From Papilionanthe hookeriana x Papilionanthe teres (Eukaryota; Streptophyta; Magnoliopsida; Asparagales; Orchidaceae): a stretch of 64,000 nucleotides of DNA. The DNA lies in assembly GCA_022702705.1 (NCBI GenBank), contig CM040423.1, positions 118,539,738 to 118,603,737 on the forward strand, written 5' to 3'. The notes under the pieces were generated by a model, which was not told the DNA's origin, ran no database searches, and saw only the letters and a program-made list of their open reading frames with translations. This document shows positions 33,756 to 45,360 of the stretch, piece by piece. Within the stretch, counting starts at the first letter, position 1, and every line of letters starts with the position of its first letter. Made by a program: the position numbers and the translations under genes.

Positions 33756-34152
33756 CAGAGATTTCTATTCATATTATATGTATGTGTGTTGATGTGAATT
33801 TAGTTTTTGATTTAGTTTGAACTTTATGTTGATAATCTCAGTTTAGATGAGATTGTATGTTGTTTGTTTAGTCTCAGCATTTAGAGTATCGTGGTGTGGA
33901 TTGCAATGCTGAGTTAGAAGTGTTTGGGTTATTTTACTTAGTCAATTGTTAGTTATGTAGTGTTTGAAGTTTGTAAGTTCATGGATTTGATTTATAAAGT
34001 TATAATGTTTATGTTGTGTAAATTTATGTGTTAGTATCTAATCTTAATAAAAATAATAATAAATATATCAAATTTAGTGACCGGAACAATGAACAAGGCT
34101 TAATCTAAGTAGAATATAATTAAAAAATAAAAAATATTAAATTTTCGGAAAC
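33756..34152 (+). other. Spacer between env1 and env2 of element B
   Basis: AT- and GT-rich non-coding sequence (TTTATGTTGATAATC, GTTTGTTTAGTC types), resembling a 3' untranslated region. Similar GT-rich text follows env2 (35770-36060) and env1 of element D (51930-52200). No gene. Confidence 0.5.
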
Positions 34153-34246
34153 CTCGCCTACAGCGAGAGAAATCTCGCCCACGACGAGATTTTCCCGAAA
34201 ATTTGGCCTTGGTGAATTAAATTTCTCGCCAACAGCGAGATCGCGA
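34153..34246 (+). promoter_or_regulatory. GC block upstream of env2 in element B
   Basis: CTCGCCTACAGCGAGAG, TCTCGCCCACGACGAGATT and TTTCTCGCCAACAGCGAGAT form a B-type GC block, each unit near-palindromic (CTCGCC...GGCGAG-like). No good TATA box follows closely; CCTATATAAAAA at 34402 is a candidate about 160 bp downstream. Confidence 0.5.
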
Positions 34247-34386
34247 TATATTCTTTATTTGACCGGTCAACTGACACTATTCATCGTCTCCCTCCTCAAA
34301 AACTTAAAAAAACCAACTAGGGCTTGTGGAATCTTAGATTTGAAGTGATTTCAACACATTTTGACGCCGGAATTTATCTTCCCTTT

Positions 34387-34587
34387 GTAAGAGCTTCACT
34401 CCTATATAAAAATTTTTTATTTTCACCATGAATTTCTTCTACATTGAGAAATTTTGGAAAAATTTGAAATGAGAAGAAAAGAATTAGAAGAAATTCATGA
34501 AACTTGATTTAGATTAATTTTAGTAACTATTGGAAGCCATCTTAGTAATATTTAGAAGTTTAGTTAAGATTTTTGTGAATTTCACAG
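34387..34587 (+). other. Possible 5'-leader intron of env2 (element B)
   Basis: The donor-like TTTGTAAGAGCTTCACTCC matches TTGGTAAGAGCTACACTTT in element C at the same position relative to env2. The acceptor-like GTGAATTTCACAG ends 8 bp before the ATG at 34596. The acceptor is less clear in C and not seen in D. Confidence 0.35.
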
Positions 34588-34595
34588 ATCAAAAA

Positions 34596-35765
34596 ATGGC
34601 TCCACGACAAAAGAGAATAGTGGATTACGACGAAACTCGTTTTGTGAATGCAAGGGCACAATCAAGATATTTTCACAATATTCAAGCCAGAACATGCATT
34701 CAAGATCGAGTTTTCAAAAGTCCTGGAGGTGAAGTAGAGCGAATAATTAAAGAAAGATGATGGGAAAATTTTTGTTTCATAACCAACAAAGTCGCTGTGG
34801 AAGTGGTAAAGGAATTCTAGGCCAACCTGACACAGGCTGAAGATGCACCGGTTAAGGTTAGAGGATTTTTTGTGGAATTCAGCGCTGCAAGAATAAATGC
34901 TTATTACGAGGTAAGAGACACCTACATCAGTGAGTATGATACATTTGGAACTATGGAAAGACTACTGTAAGAGGTGATCGACTTTCTCACTGACGGGAAA
35001 GGAGTTTGGAAGGTGAAGCAGCGAGAATGGGTAAACTTCCCTCTTTCTATGTTGAATGCATCATCTAAAGCCTGGCACTATTTTATTTGTTCTACCTTGT
35101 TACCTACTTACCACCATAGTGAGGTAACAAGAGATAGAGCAGTTCTAAATTTTTGCATTCAGAACCAAAAAAGTATTAATGTGGGAAGTATAACTTATAA
35201 GAATATATTAGCCACCTCGAGAAGTGAAAGTGGAGGAGGACTAGGACATGCTGGTCTGATCTATGCACTCTGCCAATTATCTGGGGTAGAGGCAAGAGAT
35301 GATGAGGAATGGGTGGAGCCTATGAAACCCATTACTCCGGCTAATATTAAGAAATATGAATCCTACGAAGGATGGAGATCTGGAACAAGGAGTTATGTAC
35401 CTTCTTCGAGTAGAGATATTCCCTCTACCAGTTATGACCCTCCTCCCTATAGTACTCCTACCCTTCAAGATTTGATGAATGAGATGACTTTACAGTAGAA
35501 AAGTTTTGAGAAAATAGAAGAAAAACTGGAGCATATTGATCAGAGAATTGGAGGCTTAGAGAGAAGACATGATTATGACAGCAAGTATCTCCAAAGACAT
35601 TCAGAGTATGAGATAGCCTATTATGATGCTGAAATCATTACAGGGGAGGAGAGCTTGATGTTGTATTTCTTGAGTGCCCTCGATATACTCATTACTAGCC
35701 TAATCCAACCACTGATCAAGGAAGAGACGATATAGTTTGGGACTTTGATGCAGAAGATCAGATGT
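34596..35765 (+). pseudogene. Element B env2: second 3' ORF with plant transposon-protein domain
   Basis: ATG at 34596 gives MAPRQKRIVDYDETRFVNAR and CIQDRVFKSPGGEVERIIKE. A stop follows at the Arg-Trp of the core, then WENFCFITNKVAVEVVKEF, KVRGFFVEFSAARINAYYEV, and (open 34974-35498) WVNFPLSMLNASSKAWHYFI, HHSEVTRDRAVLNFCIQNQK and GGGLGHAGLIYALCQLSGVE. A Ser/Pro/Tyr-rich linker precedes a C-terminal coiled coil (KIEEKLEHIDQRIGGLERRH). It shares the domain plan with env1 but only low identity, and its MAPR start and DYDE motif are specific to env2 in all four elements. No membrane segment is seen. Confidence 0.75.
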
Positions 35766-37033
35766 TATGTTTATTTGTTTAGTTATAGATTCTGATGTTG
35801 TTATTATTTGTTTGTTGTTTTACATTTTAGTATTGATGTTTTAGTTTATGAACTTAATTATGATGTAGTGTAGATTGATTTAATATTGTTGTTAAAGTTA
35901 TAGAGTTTTTAAATTTTTAATGTTTTCAGACTGCTATTGTAACTTTGGATTGAATTAGTAAATGTATGTGGATGTAGTATAATATGTTAGTATAAAATGT
36001 GGTAATATTGTGTTAAACTTCTTTACCCAGCACTTTCTTTAATATTTTGTGTGTAGAAAAATACTAACAGTACAGGTTAATTAAGTAATGGAAAAAGCCT
36101 GCAGAACTTCAAAAAGAAGAAATACCTAAAGCTCGAAGGTATGATTTAAATATTACAGTTTATTTCCTTTTCACCTATATAGATAGATAGAAAATTTAAG
36201 TTTGGGGGAGGGAAAATACAAATTTAATTATTAAATTGTTCTCATTTTACATTTTCAAAATTATTATAAAAATGAATTTTTTAGTAATTTTAATTTAGTA
36301 AACTAGAATTGATTTATTTAATTATTATAAAAAGTTAAAAGAAATACTTTTAATGATTAAGTAATTTTTAGATTAAGGATATTTAATATAAGAGAATAAG
36401 AATATAGTTAACAATTTAAAATAAGGAAAACTATATTTTTAAATATGAAATTCTTAAATATTTAGTTGAGAAAGAAAAGATTGAAACCCAATGAAGTAAA
36501 AGCTTTGAAATATATATAAGAGAAGTAAATGTTTCCAGTTTCAAATTTAGGAAGAGGAAATTGAAGTTCAAAATTATTAACAAGCTAACCAAAAATAGTG
36601 ATCCTCACTTAAAAATAATAAATAAATAAAAGAAAAGAGGGATTGAAAATCAATCCAGAAAGAAAAGAAAAAGATATAAAGGGGTAAAATTTCAATTACA
36701 TTTTTGAACTTATATCTATGGATTAGTCTTTTACTAAGTTGTGTTTTCATAAAATTTCAATCATCTAAATATCTTAAGTAATTTAGTGTTGAAAATATAG
36801 TCATTCTTGAAATAAATAGAAGACTAGAAATCTTAAACTTGAAAACTAAATAGCCTTATATCTATAGAATTAGTTTAATTATTTTAAAAATATTTTCTAT
36901 TAAACTTTACTATAATACTTATTTAAATCTAATTCATAGTATTTATGAATTAAAAATTTTTACAAATAATCATTTACTTTTATGTAGTATCTAAATTAAT
37001 TGAGGACAAGTAATAGTTAAGTTTGTGGGAATT
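35766..37033 (+). other. Element B 3' untranslated region with two purine tracts
   Basis: AT-rich and non-coding. A purine tract AAGTTTGGGGGAGGGAAAA lies at 36198-36216, 835 bp before the 3' LTR. A weaker one, AAGTTTGTGGGAATTT, sits directly before the LTR at 37018-37033. Between them are GAAAAGAGGGATTGAAAATC and similar purine-rich repeats, also present in elements C and D. Confidence 0.6.
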
Positions 37034-38551
37034 TGATCACTACAAAATATATTAAGAATTTTATACCAATTTTATATGAAATTGCACTTTAAATAAAAGG
37101 TATTTTCTTTATTTTATTGCAGGAATGAAGATTTATAAGTACTGAAAGCAAAAAAGCACAAAAGAAGCAAATTTGGAGAAAAAATGACTCAATATGATGA
37201 AAAATAAACTGTCCCGCCGACGGCGAGATTTTCCTGAGAGATTTTGAATATATTATAAGGAGCCCGCTGACGGCGAGATCGAGCTCACTGACAGCAAGAT
37301 TGGCGCGGTTAACCTATCTTCTAGAAGCTCACCGACGGCGAGATCAAGCCGCCGACGGCGAGACAGTTGAAAAGAACCAAAATACATTGAACTTGGATGC
37401 TTTTTGAAGAAGTTCTTAAGCAACCTTTGGAGATTTGATTCCTTTTATCAATAGAGACGAATTCTAGTCAGTTGTGAGTTAGTTTTTGTCATTTGTGTGA
37501 AAGTTAAGTGTAATTTCAGAGTCTTTAAGTGAGTGTTTAGCGTTTTGGTGTGCTATACTGGATGGAAGAGTCAAAGGAACTTCAAGAATCTGCTTGGGGA
37601 GAAGAATTGAGATAAGTATATTTGTTATTTGTTTGTTAACATTAATCTAATCCATGCTTTGTGTTATTTTTCCCATGCATTCTGAGTAGTTTCCTTAGTC
37701 TTTCTCCTTGTTATCGAGATTACGTGAAATGATGAATTAATGTAATTGTGCCTAAAAATATGAAAATAGAAATTGTCCTAATCTTTAACTTAAATCTTAA
37801 TTTACTTTCAATCTGGCCAATTGATTTGTTAACATATGTTGAAATATCAACTATAGTAAAGATTACATCCAAGATTCAGGGAAGTCAAAAGCCTTGGATG
37901 GAGGGTGAAAAAAATAGGGAAATATTAACCATTGGGCGTAGAATTGGACATTTTAGTGTGATAGACTAAAATATTCAATTCGGTCTTATTGTTTGAGAAC
38001 TGAAGTGTAGATGTTAGCCCTCAGGCGAGGGGAACGTGGGAGCTCTGAAGTGGCAGTCGGTATCCTCCCAGCCTAGCCGCAGATTCAGTAATTAAACATA
38101 AGACTAGTCAATGTTCTTTGCACCTGGACCAAAGGGTAAAGAATAGGAATGCACCTATTTGGCACAATACAATTAAAAAACTTATTTAATTCTTCATTCA
38201 CCTAATTCTCTAAAACAAGGAGAAAGATACTTTTCTGAAATCTTATATTCAACCTTAAGCATTAGTTTATTTTAGTTTAAGTATTCTTAATTTCCGTATA
38301 CTAGATTAGTAAGTAAGTTTACTTTAATTTGTCTTTGAAATTTTCAAACTTTCTTGTAGGATCGTTATCTAGGACTCCATTAGAGCCCTATATTACTTGA
38401 TAACTATATGTATACTTGCGTAGTATCCACAATATAAATCATAAAATCCATAACAGAATCATCAGAATGTATTCAGTGCGGATCAAGTTTTTGGTGCAGT
38501 TGCTAAATTTTTATATCACAGTTGGAAGTATAAATATCGAAAAGTGGATCA
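37034..38551 (+). repeat. Element B 3' LTR
   Basis: This 1518-bp LTR is collinear with 25176-26709. GC block at 37211-37364, decayed TATA near 37445, and end sequence with the same internal ATCAAGTTTTTGGTGCAGTT as the 5' copy. It is followed by TTTAA (38552-38556) and element S sequence. Confidence 0.9.
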
Positions 38552-38556
38552 TTTAA

Positions 38557-39160
38557 CACCATAAAACCTAACTAAGTCTAATCTAATTAGACTTAATCAA
38601 CCCTTAAGCTTTACATAAATTAGGCTTAAGTTACCCTTAAACCCAAATTAGGTTTAATCCACATTAAACCTAGTTAATCAACTTAAACCTTAATTACATT
38701 AGGTTTAAATAAACCTTAAACCCTAATAAGGTTTAATCCATATTAAACCTAATTAATCAACTTAAACCTTAATTACATTAGGTTTAAATAAACCTTAAAC
38801 CCTAATTAGGCTTAATCCATATTAAACCTAGTTACTCAACTTAAACCTTACTTACATTAGGTTTAAATAACCCTTAAACCCTAATTAGTTCTAACCCATT
38901 CGACCTAATTAAACCATTAAGTCTTAACTAAATTAGACTTAATCAAACCTAAAACCTAATTAGGTCTAACCCATTAGACCTCATTAAATCATTAAATCAT
39001 AACTAACATAGATTTTATCAAACCTAAACCCTAATTAGGTCTAACCCATTAGACCTAATTAAATCATTAAGTTCTAACTAAATTAGACTTAATAAAACTT
39101 AAACTCTAATTAAGTCTACCACATTAGACTTAATTAATCTTTTAAACCTTAACCAATTAA
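38557..39160 (+). repeat. 76-79 bp telo-box array (3' LTR of S)
   Basis: Counterpart of 12791-13330. AAACCCTAA occurs at 38718, 38797, 38876 and 39026, again once per unit. It contains the AATTAGGTCTAA-CCCA-TTAGACCT inverted repeat. Confidence 0.75.
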
Positions 39161-39179
39161 GGTTTAATCAAACTCAAAC

Positions 39180-41900
39180 CCAAAATAAACTTAACTTAGG
39201 TTCAACAAAACATGAACCCAAGTTCAACTTTTAACTTAGGTTCAACACAACATGAACCCAAGTTCAACCTATACTTAGGTTCAACCCGAACTTAAACTTA
39301 AGTCAAACATCGAACCTTAGGTTCAACATACATGAACCTAACCTTAACTTATACTTAGGTTCAACCCAATTTAAACTTAAGTCAAACTCAAACCTTAGGT
39401 TCAACATACATGAACCTAACCTTGACCTATACCTAGGTTCAATCCAATTTGAACCTAAGTTAAACCTTTTAAGTTCAATATACATGAACCTAACCTTAAC
39501 CTTTACTTAGGTTCAACCCAACTTGAATGTAAGTCAAACTTAAATCTTAATTAAGTCTATCACATTAGACTTAATTAATTTATTAAACCTTAACCAACTA
39601 AGGTTTAATCAAACATAAACTTTAATTAAGTCTACCACATTAGACTTAATCAAACCTATTAAACCTTAACCAATTAAGGTTTAATCAAATCCAAACCTAA
39701 CTTAAGTTTAACCCATATTAGACTTAAGTCAAACCATACTTAGGATCAATTTGACATGAACCTAACCTAAAAACCTAACTTAAGTTTAACCCATATTAGA
39801 CTTAAGTTAAACCATACTTAGGTTTAACATGACATGAACCTAAGTCTAACCTAAACCTTAGGTTCAACCTAACTTGAATCTAAACCAAAACCTAACTTAA
39901 GTTCAACTCATATTAAACTTAAGTCAAAATCTAAACCTTAGGTTCAACTGACAATGAACCTAACTTAATTCAACTTGACATAAATCTTAGGTTCAACTGA
40001 CAATGAACCTAACCAAACTCAAATCGACATAAAACTCAAAACTAAACTCAAATCGACATAAAACTAAAAACCAACCCCATGTCGACATAAAACCCATAAC
40101 TAAACTCAAATCAAGATCAAAACCTGAAACCAAATTTAAACAGACAAAAGTTGACATAAACCTTAGGTTCAACCCAAATTAAACATAAATCGACATAAAC
40201 CTTAGGTTCAACTCAAATTGAACCTAAATCGACAAAATTGAATCTAAATCAACATAAGCCTTAGATGGACAAAATTGAACTCAAATCAACTTAATTCTGA
40301 CATTTCAAACATAAATCGACATAATCGACATAAATCTGACATTTCAAACAAAAATCAACATAACTGACACAAATTCGACATTCCAACATTCCAAACAAAA
40401 CTCAACAAATTCGACATAAATCTTATATTTCAAACGAAACTCAACATAATTCGACATTAATCAACATTCCAAACATAATCAAACATAATTTGACATTAAT
40501 TAATATTTCAAACATAATTTAACATTAACCGACATTTTAAATCAAATTCAACAAACACTGACATTAACCGACGTTAATTGACATATCAAATGGAATTCGA
40601 CAAACACAGACATTAATCGACTTTAGTCGACATTTTAAAACAAATTTAATAAATACAGACATTAAATGACATTAATCGACATTTCAAACTAAACTCAATA
40701 TATCTCGATACAAAATGACATAATTCTTAAAGTTTGACCCACATTGAACTTAACTCGACATAAAATTAAAAAATCGACAATCCAACCCAAATCAATATTC
40801 AAGACAAATAAAATTTAAACATAAACTGACATAAACCTAAATCGACATTTCAACCAAACTCGGACAACTGACAACTCTGGATAAACAGACACTTTGACCA
40901 GGTAATCTAAATATCTTGATATGACATTGTTTCTAACTCTATTTTCCTTGCAGAATATAGACATGAAGTTTTGTTTAGATTTTCTTTGCATATCATAGGG
41001 TGTGCTAACTCTGTTTTGCAGGACATCGATGACGGAACACTGACAACAAAACCATGACTTTTAGGATAGCCAAAAAACTTAAACATTCTACAAACAACAA
41101 AAAAAAAAATGAAATGACAAAATGACATAACACCACAAATAAAAATTTAAAACAAAAGGAAATCATAAACAAAATAACAAAAATAAATAAATAATGATAT
41201 CTTCTTGATATCATTGAAGGTATCTCATGACATAATAACGACATAGGAGATAAAATATCTCATGACAAATCGAGATATTAATCACGACATCTTATGAAAT
41301 TACGACATCACATTAAGACATGACATAAAATGACATGACATTATGATTCACATTAAGACACGACATAAAATGACATGACATTACGACATCACATTATGAC
41401 ATAACACGACATACAAACTATGACATCCCGACATAACACATGACATGATATGATACTAAACCAAAAAAACAAAAAAATCGACACTTGACATAACACGACA
41501 AAATATTGACATTGACATTGACATGATATCTAACATAAAACCAACACTTCCAAAACAAACGACAAATCAAAATAATAATAGCCAAACAAATTAATGATAA
41601 ATCAAGCGGAATGACAATAAAACATAACAACAAAAAAATGACCTTAATAAAAATAAAACAATGATAAGATTAAAACAAACAAAACAAATATAAAACCAAA
41701 TGACATGACAAGATAATATCATGAAATCATGATGATAATATAGCAGCTTGACAAAACAACATCCCAACATGACAAAATGACACAATCACATAACATTCCG
41801 ACATCACATGACATTACATACAACAATATGACACATATATTAAGACATCTTGACATGACACCTGACATGACATACAAAATGACAAAATGACAAACGTTCA
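39180..41900 (+). repeat. Remaining arrays of the S 3' LTR
   Basis: AGGTTCAAC-type 78-bp units (39180-39960), a CGACATAAA-rich zone (39960-40860), the acceptor-like TTTTCCTTGCAG ending at 40953, and a GACAT-rich zone (41100-41900) are in the same order as in the 5' LTR. Minus-strand open stretches between 40907 and 41913 are composition effects, not genes. Confidence 0.7.
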
Positions 41901-42371
41901 ACATAAACAACATTTTCTGGTAGTATCAATTCTTTAAAAACTCACTACCACGACAACACTTACACTTTTTTGAGGATAAATGTTAACCTTAATCGGGAGT
42001 TTTCCTATGCAGTATTAATTGCTCAGGATGTAATTAACTATAGGAGCTTGCTCCTATAGGAGATTAAAGAACTCAGGATAGGTATTTCACCTAAAACCTC
42101 TCTGGTTACCCAAGATCTTCATATGACTTTCTTATATGAAAAACTTCAGTAATTACCCAATCTAAAGACTTGTTCTATGAGATTATCATTTGATCTCTTT
42201 TTCTCTCAATCTCTATCATGATTAATCCTTCTTCAAATTCTCCAAAGACTTTTGACAATAAATCTAGGAAGGATAAGAATTAGGGTGATAGATAGAGAAA
42301 GAGAGTGGCAACTCCTTGACATTGACATGATACAGGAATTGACGGCAACGACATACGATCCATATATTTCA

Positions 42372-42536
42372 TCCCTTTTTGCTCCAAATTTGCTCCTTTT
42401 CGCTTCCTTTTGCTCCAAAAGCCTAAAATTATTGTACCTGTATGAAATCATAAAAAATACCTTTCTTTAAAGTGCGATAACGTTAAAAACAGGTATGAAA
42501 TGAATAATATAAAGCTATCAAATTTTTAGTGGATCA
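42372..42536 (-). repeat. Element C 3' LTR, proximal part (U3 start)
   Basis: On the minus strand it begins TGATCCACTAAAAATTTGAT and matches the first 165 bp of the C 5' LTR (50001-49836), including the CTCCAAATTTGCTCC stretch. It ends where element S begins; the rest of this LTR is 6440-7905. Confidence 0.88.
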
Positions 42537-42551
42537 AGATCCCCAAACTTA
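42537..42551 (-). other. Polypurine tract of element C
   Basis: The minus strand reads AAGTTTGGGGATCT directly before the LTR start TGATCC. The equivalent tracts are 37018-37033 in B and 61875-61889 in D. It would prime plus-strand synthesis. Confidence 0.65.
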
Positions 42552-43867
42552 ACTATTACTTGTCCTCAAGTAATTTTAGTTAACACATAAAATAATGATC
42601 CACTGCAATGAACTTTCTTTCTAGAATACAATAATTTTGATTTAGATAAGTACAATAGTAAGATTTTCAGAAAGATCTTTAAATAATTCAAGTAAATTCT
42701 TCAGGTGTAAGACTCTAGTAATCAAGTCTAAGAGTTCTAGCCTTCTATTCATTTTAAAAATGAATATAGATTGTCTTATTAAGGCACTTAAAAGGATTAT
42801 ATGAAAAGAAATTTATAAGAACACTATTAGTAAGGAAGCTAGTCCACACATATAAGTTCAAAAAAGTAATTAAGTTTTTTTCTCATAAGGTAGGTCCAAG
42901 TGAAGCTAATTTTTGATTAGGCATCTCCTCAAGCTTCTCCTCACTTTTCTTTCTTTTACTTTCTTTTGCTTTTCTTTTCTTTTCTTTTTTTTCTTTTATT
43001 TTATTTTAAGTGAGGATTACTGTATCTGGATAGCCTTTAATAATTTTGAACTTCACCCTTCTCACCCTAAATTTAAAATTTACCACATTCATTTACCTTA
43101 TAGGTATTTCTTTAATTTATTAATGATTCATCATAGAGTCTCAATCCTTTCCTAACATATAAGTTTTTAAGATTCTTAATATTTCAAACATACAATTTTT
43201 CTTACTTTGAATAGTTGACTGTATTCCTATTCTCTTATACCAAATACCTTAGCCTTCAAAATTACTTTTCATTACCAAATACTTTCATTCAACAATACAA
43301 AATACTTAAATAAAATCAAAATACAGTTATCTGAAATTGAGTTCCTTTTTAGCAAATCATGTTAATAATTTTGAAAATAATTTTAAATGAGAACAATTAA
43401 TAGTTAATTCTTTCCCTCACCAAAATTAGATTTTTGAATATCAATACACTTAACATGGGAATAAAGAAAAGATCTAAACATATAACTCATACCTCAATAT
43501 GTTGGGCTTTTCATAACTTGGAGTTTAAGCAGGTTTTTCTTCATAAAGTAGAACAGTAGGCCTGAAATAATTAAGAGTATTTCTATACACAAATATGGGT
43601 TAAAAATTTGTAAGGGGAGAAGTTTAAAAACATACAACACAAACTATGAACACAACATTAACATCCAACCGTTACTATCACAGATTAAACTAACAAACCA
43701 AACACATGCAAACTCTACTATCACATCACATATATCACAAAACAATATATTGTCTGCTACAAGTACAACCAAATACACATGACATCACAAATACTAATCA
43801 AAAATAGAATCAGGTACATCACATATACATCATACACATAAAATAAAATGAAAATAAAACTATAAAA
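42552..43867 (-). other. Element C 3' untranslated region
   Basis: Non-coding, with a second purine tract on the minus strand at 43427-43410 (AATTTTGGTGAGGGAAAG), about 885 bp from the LTR. A long pyrimidine run on the plus strand is at 42943-43005 (purine on the element's strand). This matches the 3' regions of B and D. Confidence 0.6.
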
Positions 43868-44972
43868 CTACCAATATTCAACCTCGGCAGGAGCTCCACC
43901 ATCATCAGGTTCATCAGGTTGGTATGGAGCATACTCAGGGTAAGTAGGAAATACACCACTAGTGTCTCCCCAGAAAAATCTCATTTGTGTGTCATGATAA
44001 GCTACCTCATATTCTCTCCACCGCACTTGATAATCATCATTTATCTTGTTCCTTACTTCTAGTCCCTCTACTCTTGTGTTCAACATTTTCAACGGATCCA
44101 TAACATCATGCAGAGTAGGCTCCCTAGATGTATATGGTCTCCCATGAATAGAAGAAAGCTCATCAGCTTTGTTACTCCACTTCCATCCTACATGGGCTTC
44201 ATAGGTTTTCAAATTTAGTTTAGTAATGGGATTCAGGGGATAGGATACCTCATCATTATCTTTAGTTGATACACCTGATTGAATACACAAGGCATGAATC
44301 AGGCTGGGGTGTCCTAGTCAACCTGTAGTCTCTCTTTTTGAGCTCCTCAAAATACTTTTATGAATAAAAGCCCCAATATTTATATTCTTCATGTTCTGAA
44401 TACAACAATTCAGAACAGCTCTATCTACAGTGACCTCCATGTGATAGTTGGTAGGCAAAAGTCTTGCAAAAATGAAATAATGTCAGGCTTTTGATACAGG
44501 ATTCAAAGTAGAAACGGGTAAGTTAACTTTTAGTCTTTGTTTAACTTTCCACTCCCCTTTTCCATCAGTCAAAAATTTCATAATCATATCCAATGCTTCA
44601 TTCGTAATAGGAAAATTTTCGTATTTACAAGAAAAAAGGTGCTCTTAACTGATAAAATGCATTAATGCGAGCAGAGGTAAATTCAACCATTTGTCCTCCA
44701 ACCATAATATATTCACTCTCAGAATAATACAGATTTGCATAAAATTCTCTAACAATTTGCAGCATCGCTTCAGCGGTGAAATAACAAAAAATCTCATATT
44801 AACGATTGGCAATAAGTTCTTTAAGCATACCTCCTGGATTTTCAAATGCTTTCTCTTGAATACAAATCTTCTTGCTAAGAAACGTACCAAAGTGCAAATA
44901 AGCCTTGAAATTCACAAATTTACTTTCATCATACTCAAATTTTCTCTTCCCCTTTAAAATTCTTGGAGCCAT
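43868..44972 (-). pseudogene. Element C env2
   Basis: ATG at 44972 gives MAPRILKGKRKFEYDESKFV and CIQEKAFENPGGMLKELIAN, the env2 type of start. Domain fragments in shifted frames follow down to about 44300. 44290-43868 is open and encodes CIQSGVSTKDNDEVSYPLNP, a linker, the coiled-coil part (HDVMDPLKMLNTRVEGLE) and a Pro/Asp/Tyr-rich end (YPEYAPYQPDEPDDGGAPAE). The end PEY(A)PY-type motif helps to place the decayed env2 end in element B. Broken by stops and frameshifts. Confidence 0.7.
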
Positions 44973-45360
44973 TTGTCTTAAAATATCAAAATTATCCAAA
45001 TCAATTTTAAAATTGCATTGTAATGGACTCCAAGGTAAATTTAAAAAGATAAGAACTCAAAATCCATCAACAATCTCCAATTTTTTTCCAAAAACATCAA
45101 AATTTTAAATCTTTCTAATGTAGAAGATTTCCACGGTCAAAATCAAAAAATTTTAGGTTAAAGTGTAGCTCTTACCAAGAGAAGATGAAATTAAAACTTT
45201 TCTGGCCACGAAATCGCTTCAAATCCAAATGCTAGTGAGCTCTAGGTGCAAAAATAGGCCTAGGCTAGAGGTAGAAGATGATGGTTTGGGCAATCATGGC
45301 AGGTCCAGTGTTAAATCGTAACAATTTGGAGTTTCAAGCCTTTTTTCCATTCTAGGGTTG

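Larger units (their letters stand above)
25176..38551 (+). mobile_element. Element B: complete-length Athila-type retrotransposon, inactive
   Basis: It has two LTRs (25176-26709 and 37034-38551), both TGATCAC...GGATCA, a tRNA-Asp-like PBS, gag, protease, RT, RNase H, integrase, env1, env2 and a purine tract, flanked by TTTAA. It is the youngest insertion of the nest. Coding regions contain frameshifts and stops, and the LTRs differ at several percent of positions by eye, so it is not recent. It is the best template for reading the more damaged elements A, C and D. Confidence 0.92.
7906..42371 (+). mobile_element. Element S: large non-coding Tat-like LTR retrotransposon derivative with giant LTRs
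   Basis: Two long collinear copies (7906-16537, and 21448-42371 less element B) flank a 4.9-kb internal region. The left copy is followed after 14 bp by TGGTGACTCCGCTGGGGA, which differs by one base from the tRNA-Arg-type PBS I know from Tat/Ogre elements. Both copies share TTGACC near the start, ...CATATATTTCA at the end, a TATA box and all the same arrays. No gag or pol sequence is recognisable, so it would depend on enzymes from elsewhere. No clear 5-bp target duplication or polypurine tract was found, and the left border may be truncated. It lies inside the 3' LTR of element C. Confidence 0.7.
21448..42371 (+). repeat. Element S 3' LTR, interrupted by element B (about 7.5 kb without B)
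   Basis: 21448-25175 and 38552-42371 are collinear with the 5' LTR. The main difference is the shortened W-box array. It shares the TATA box at 23315, donor-like site at 23635, GC island near 23850-23975, acceptor-like AG at 40952 and the CATATATTTCA end. At 42372 the sequence changes at once to element C LTR. Its left border may extend upstream: ATTAGGGGCCTTTTCG before TTGACC resembles TTTAGGCTTCCTCGC at the same place in S3. Confidence 0.75.
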
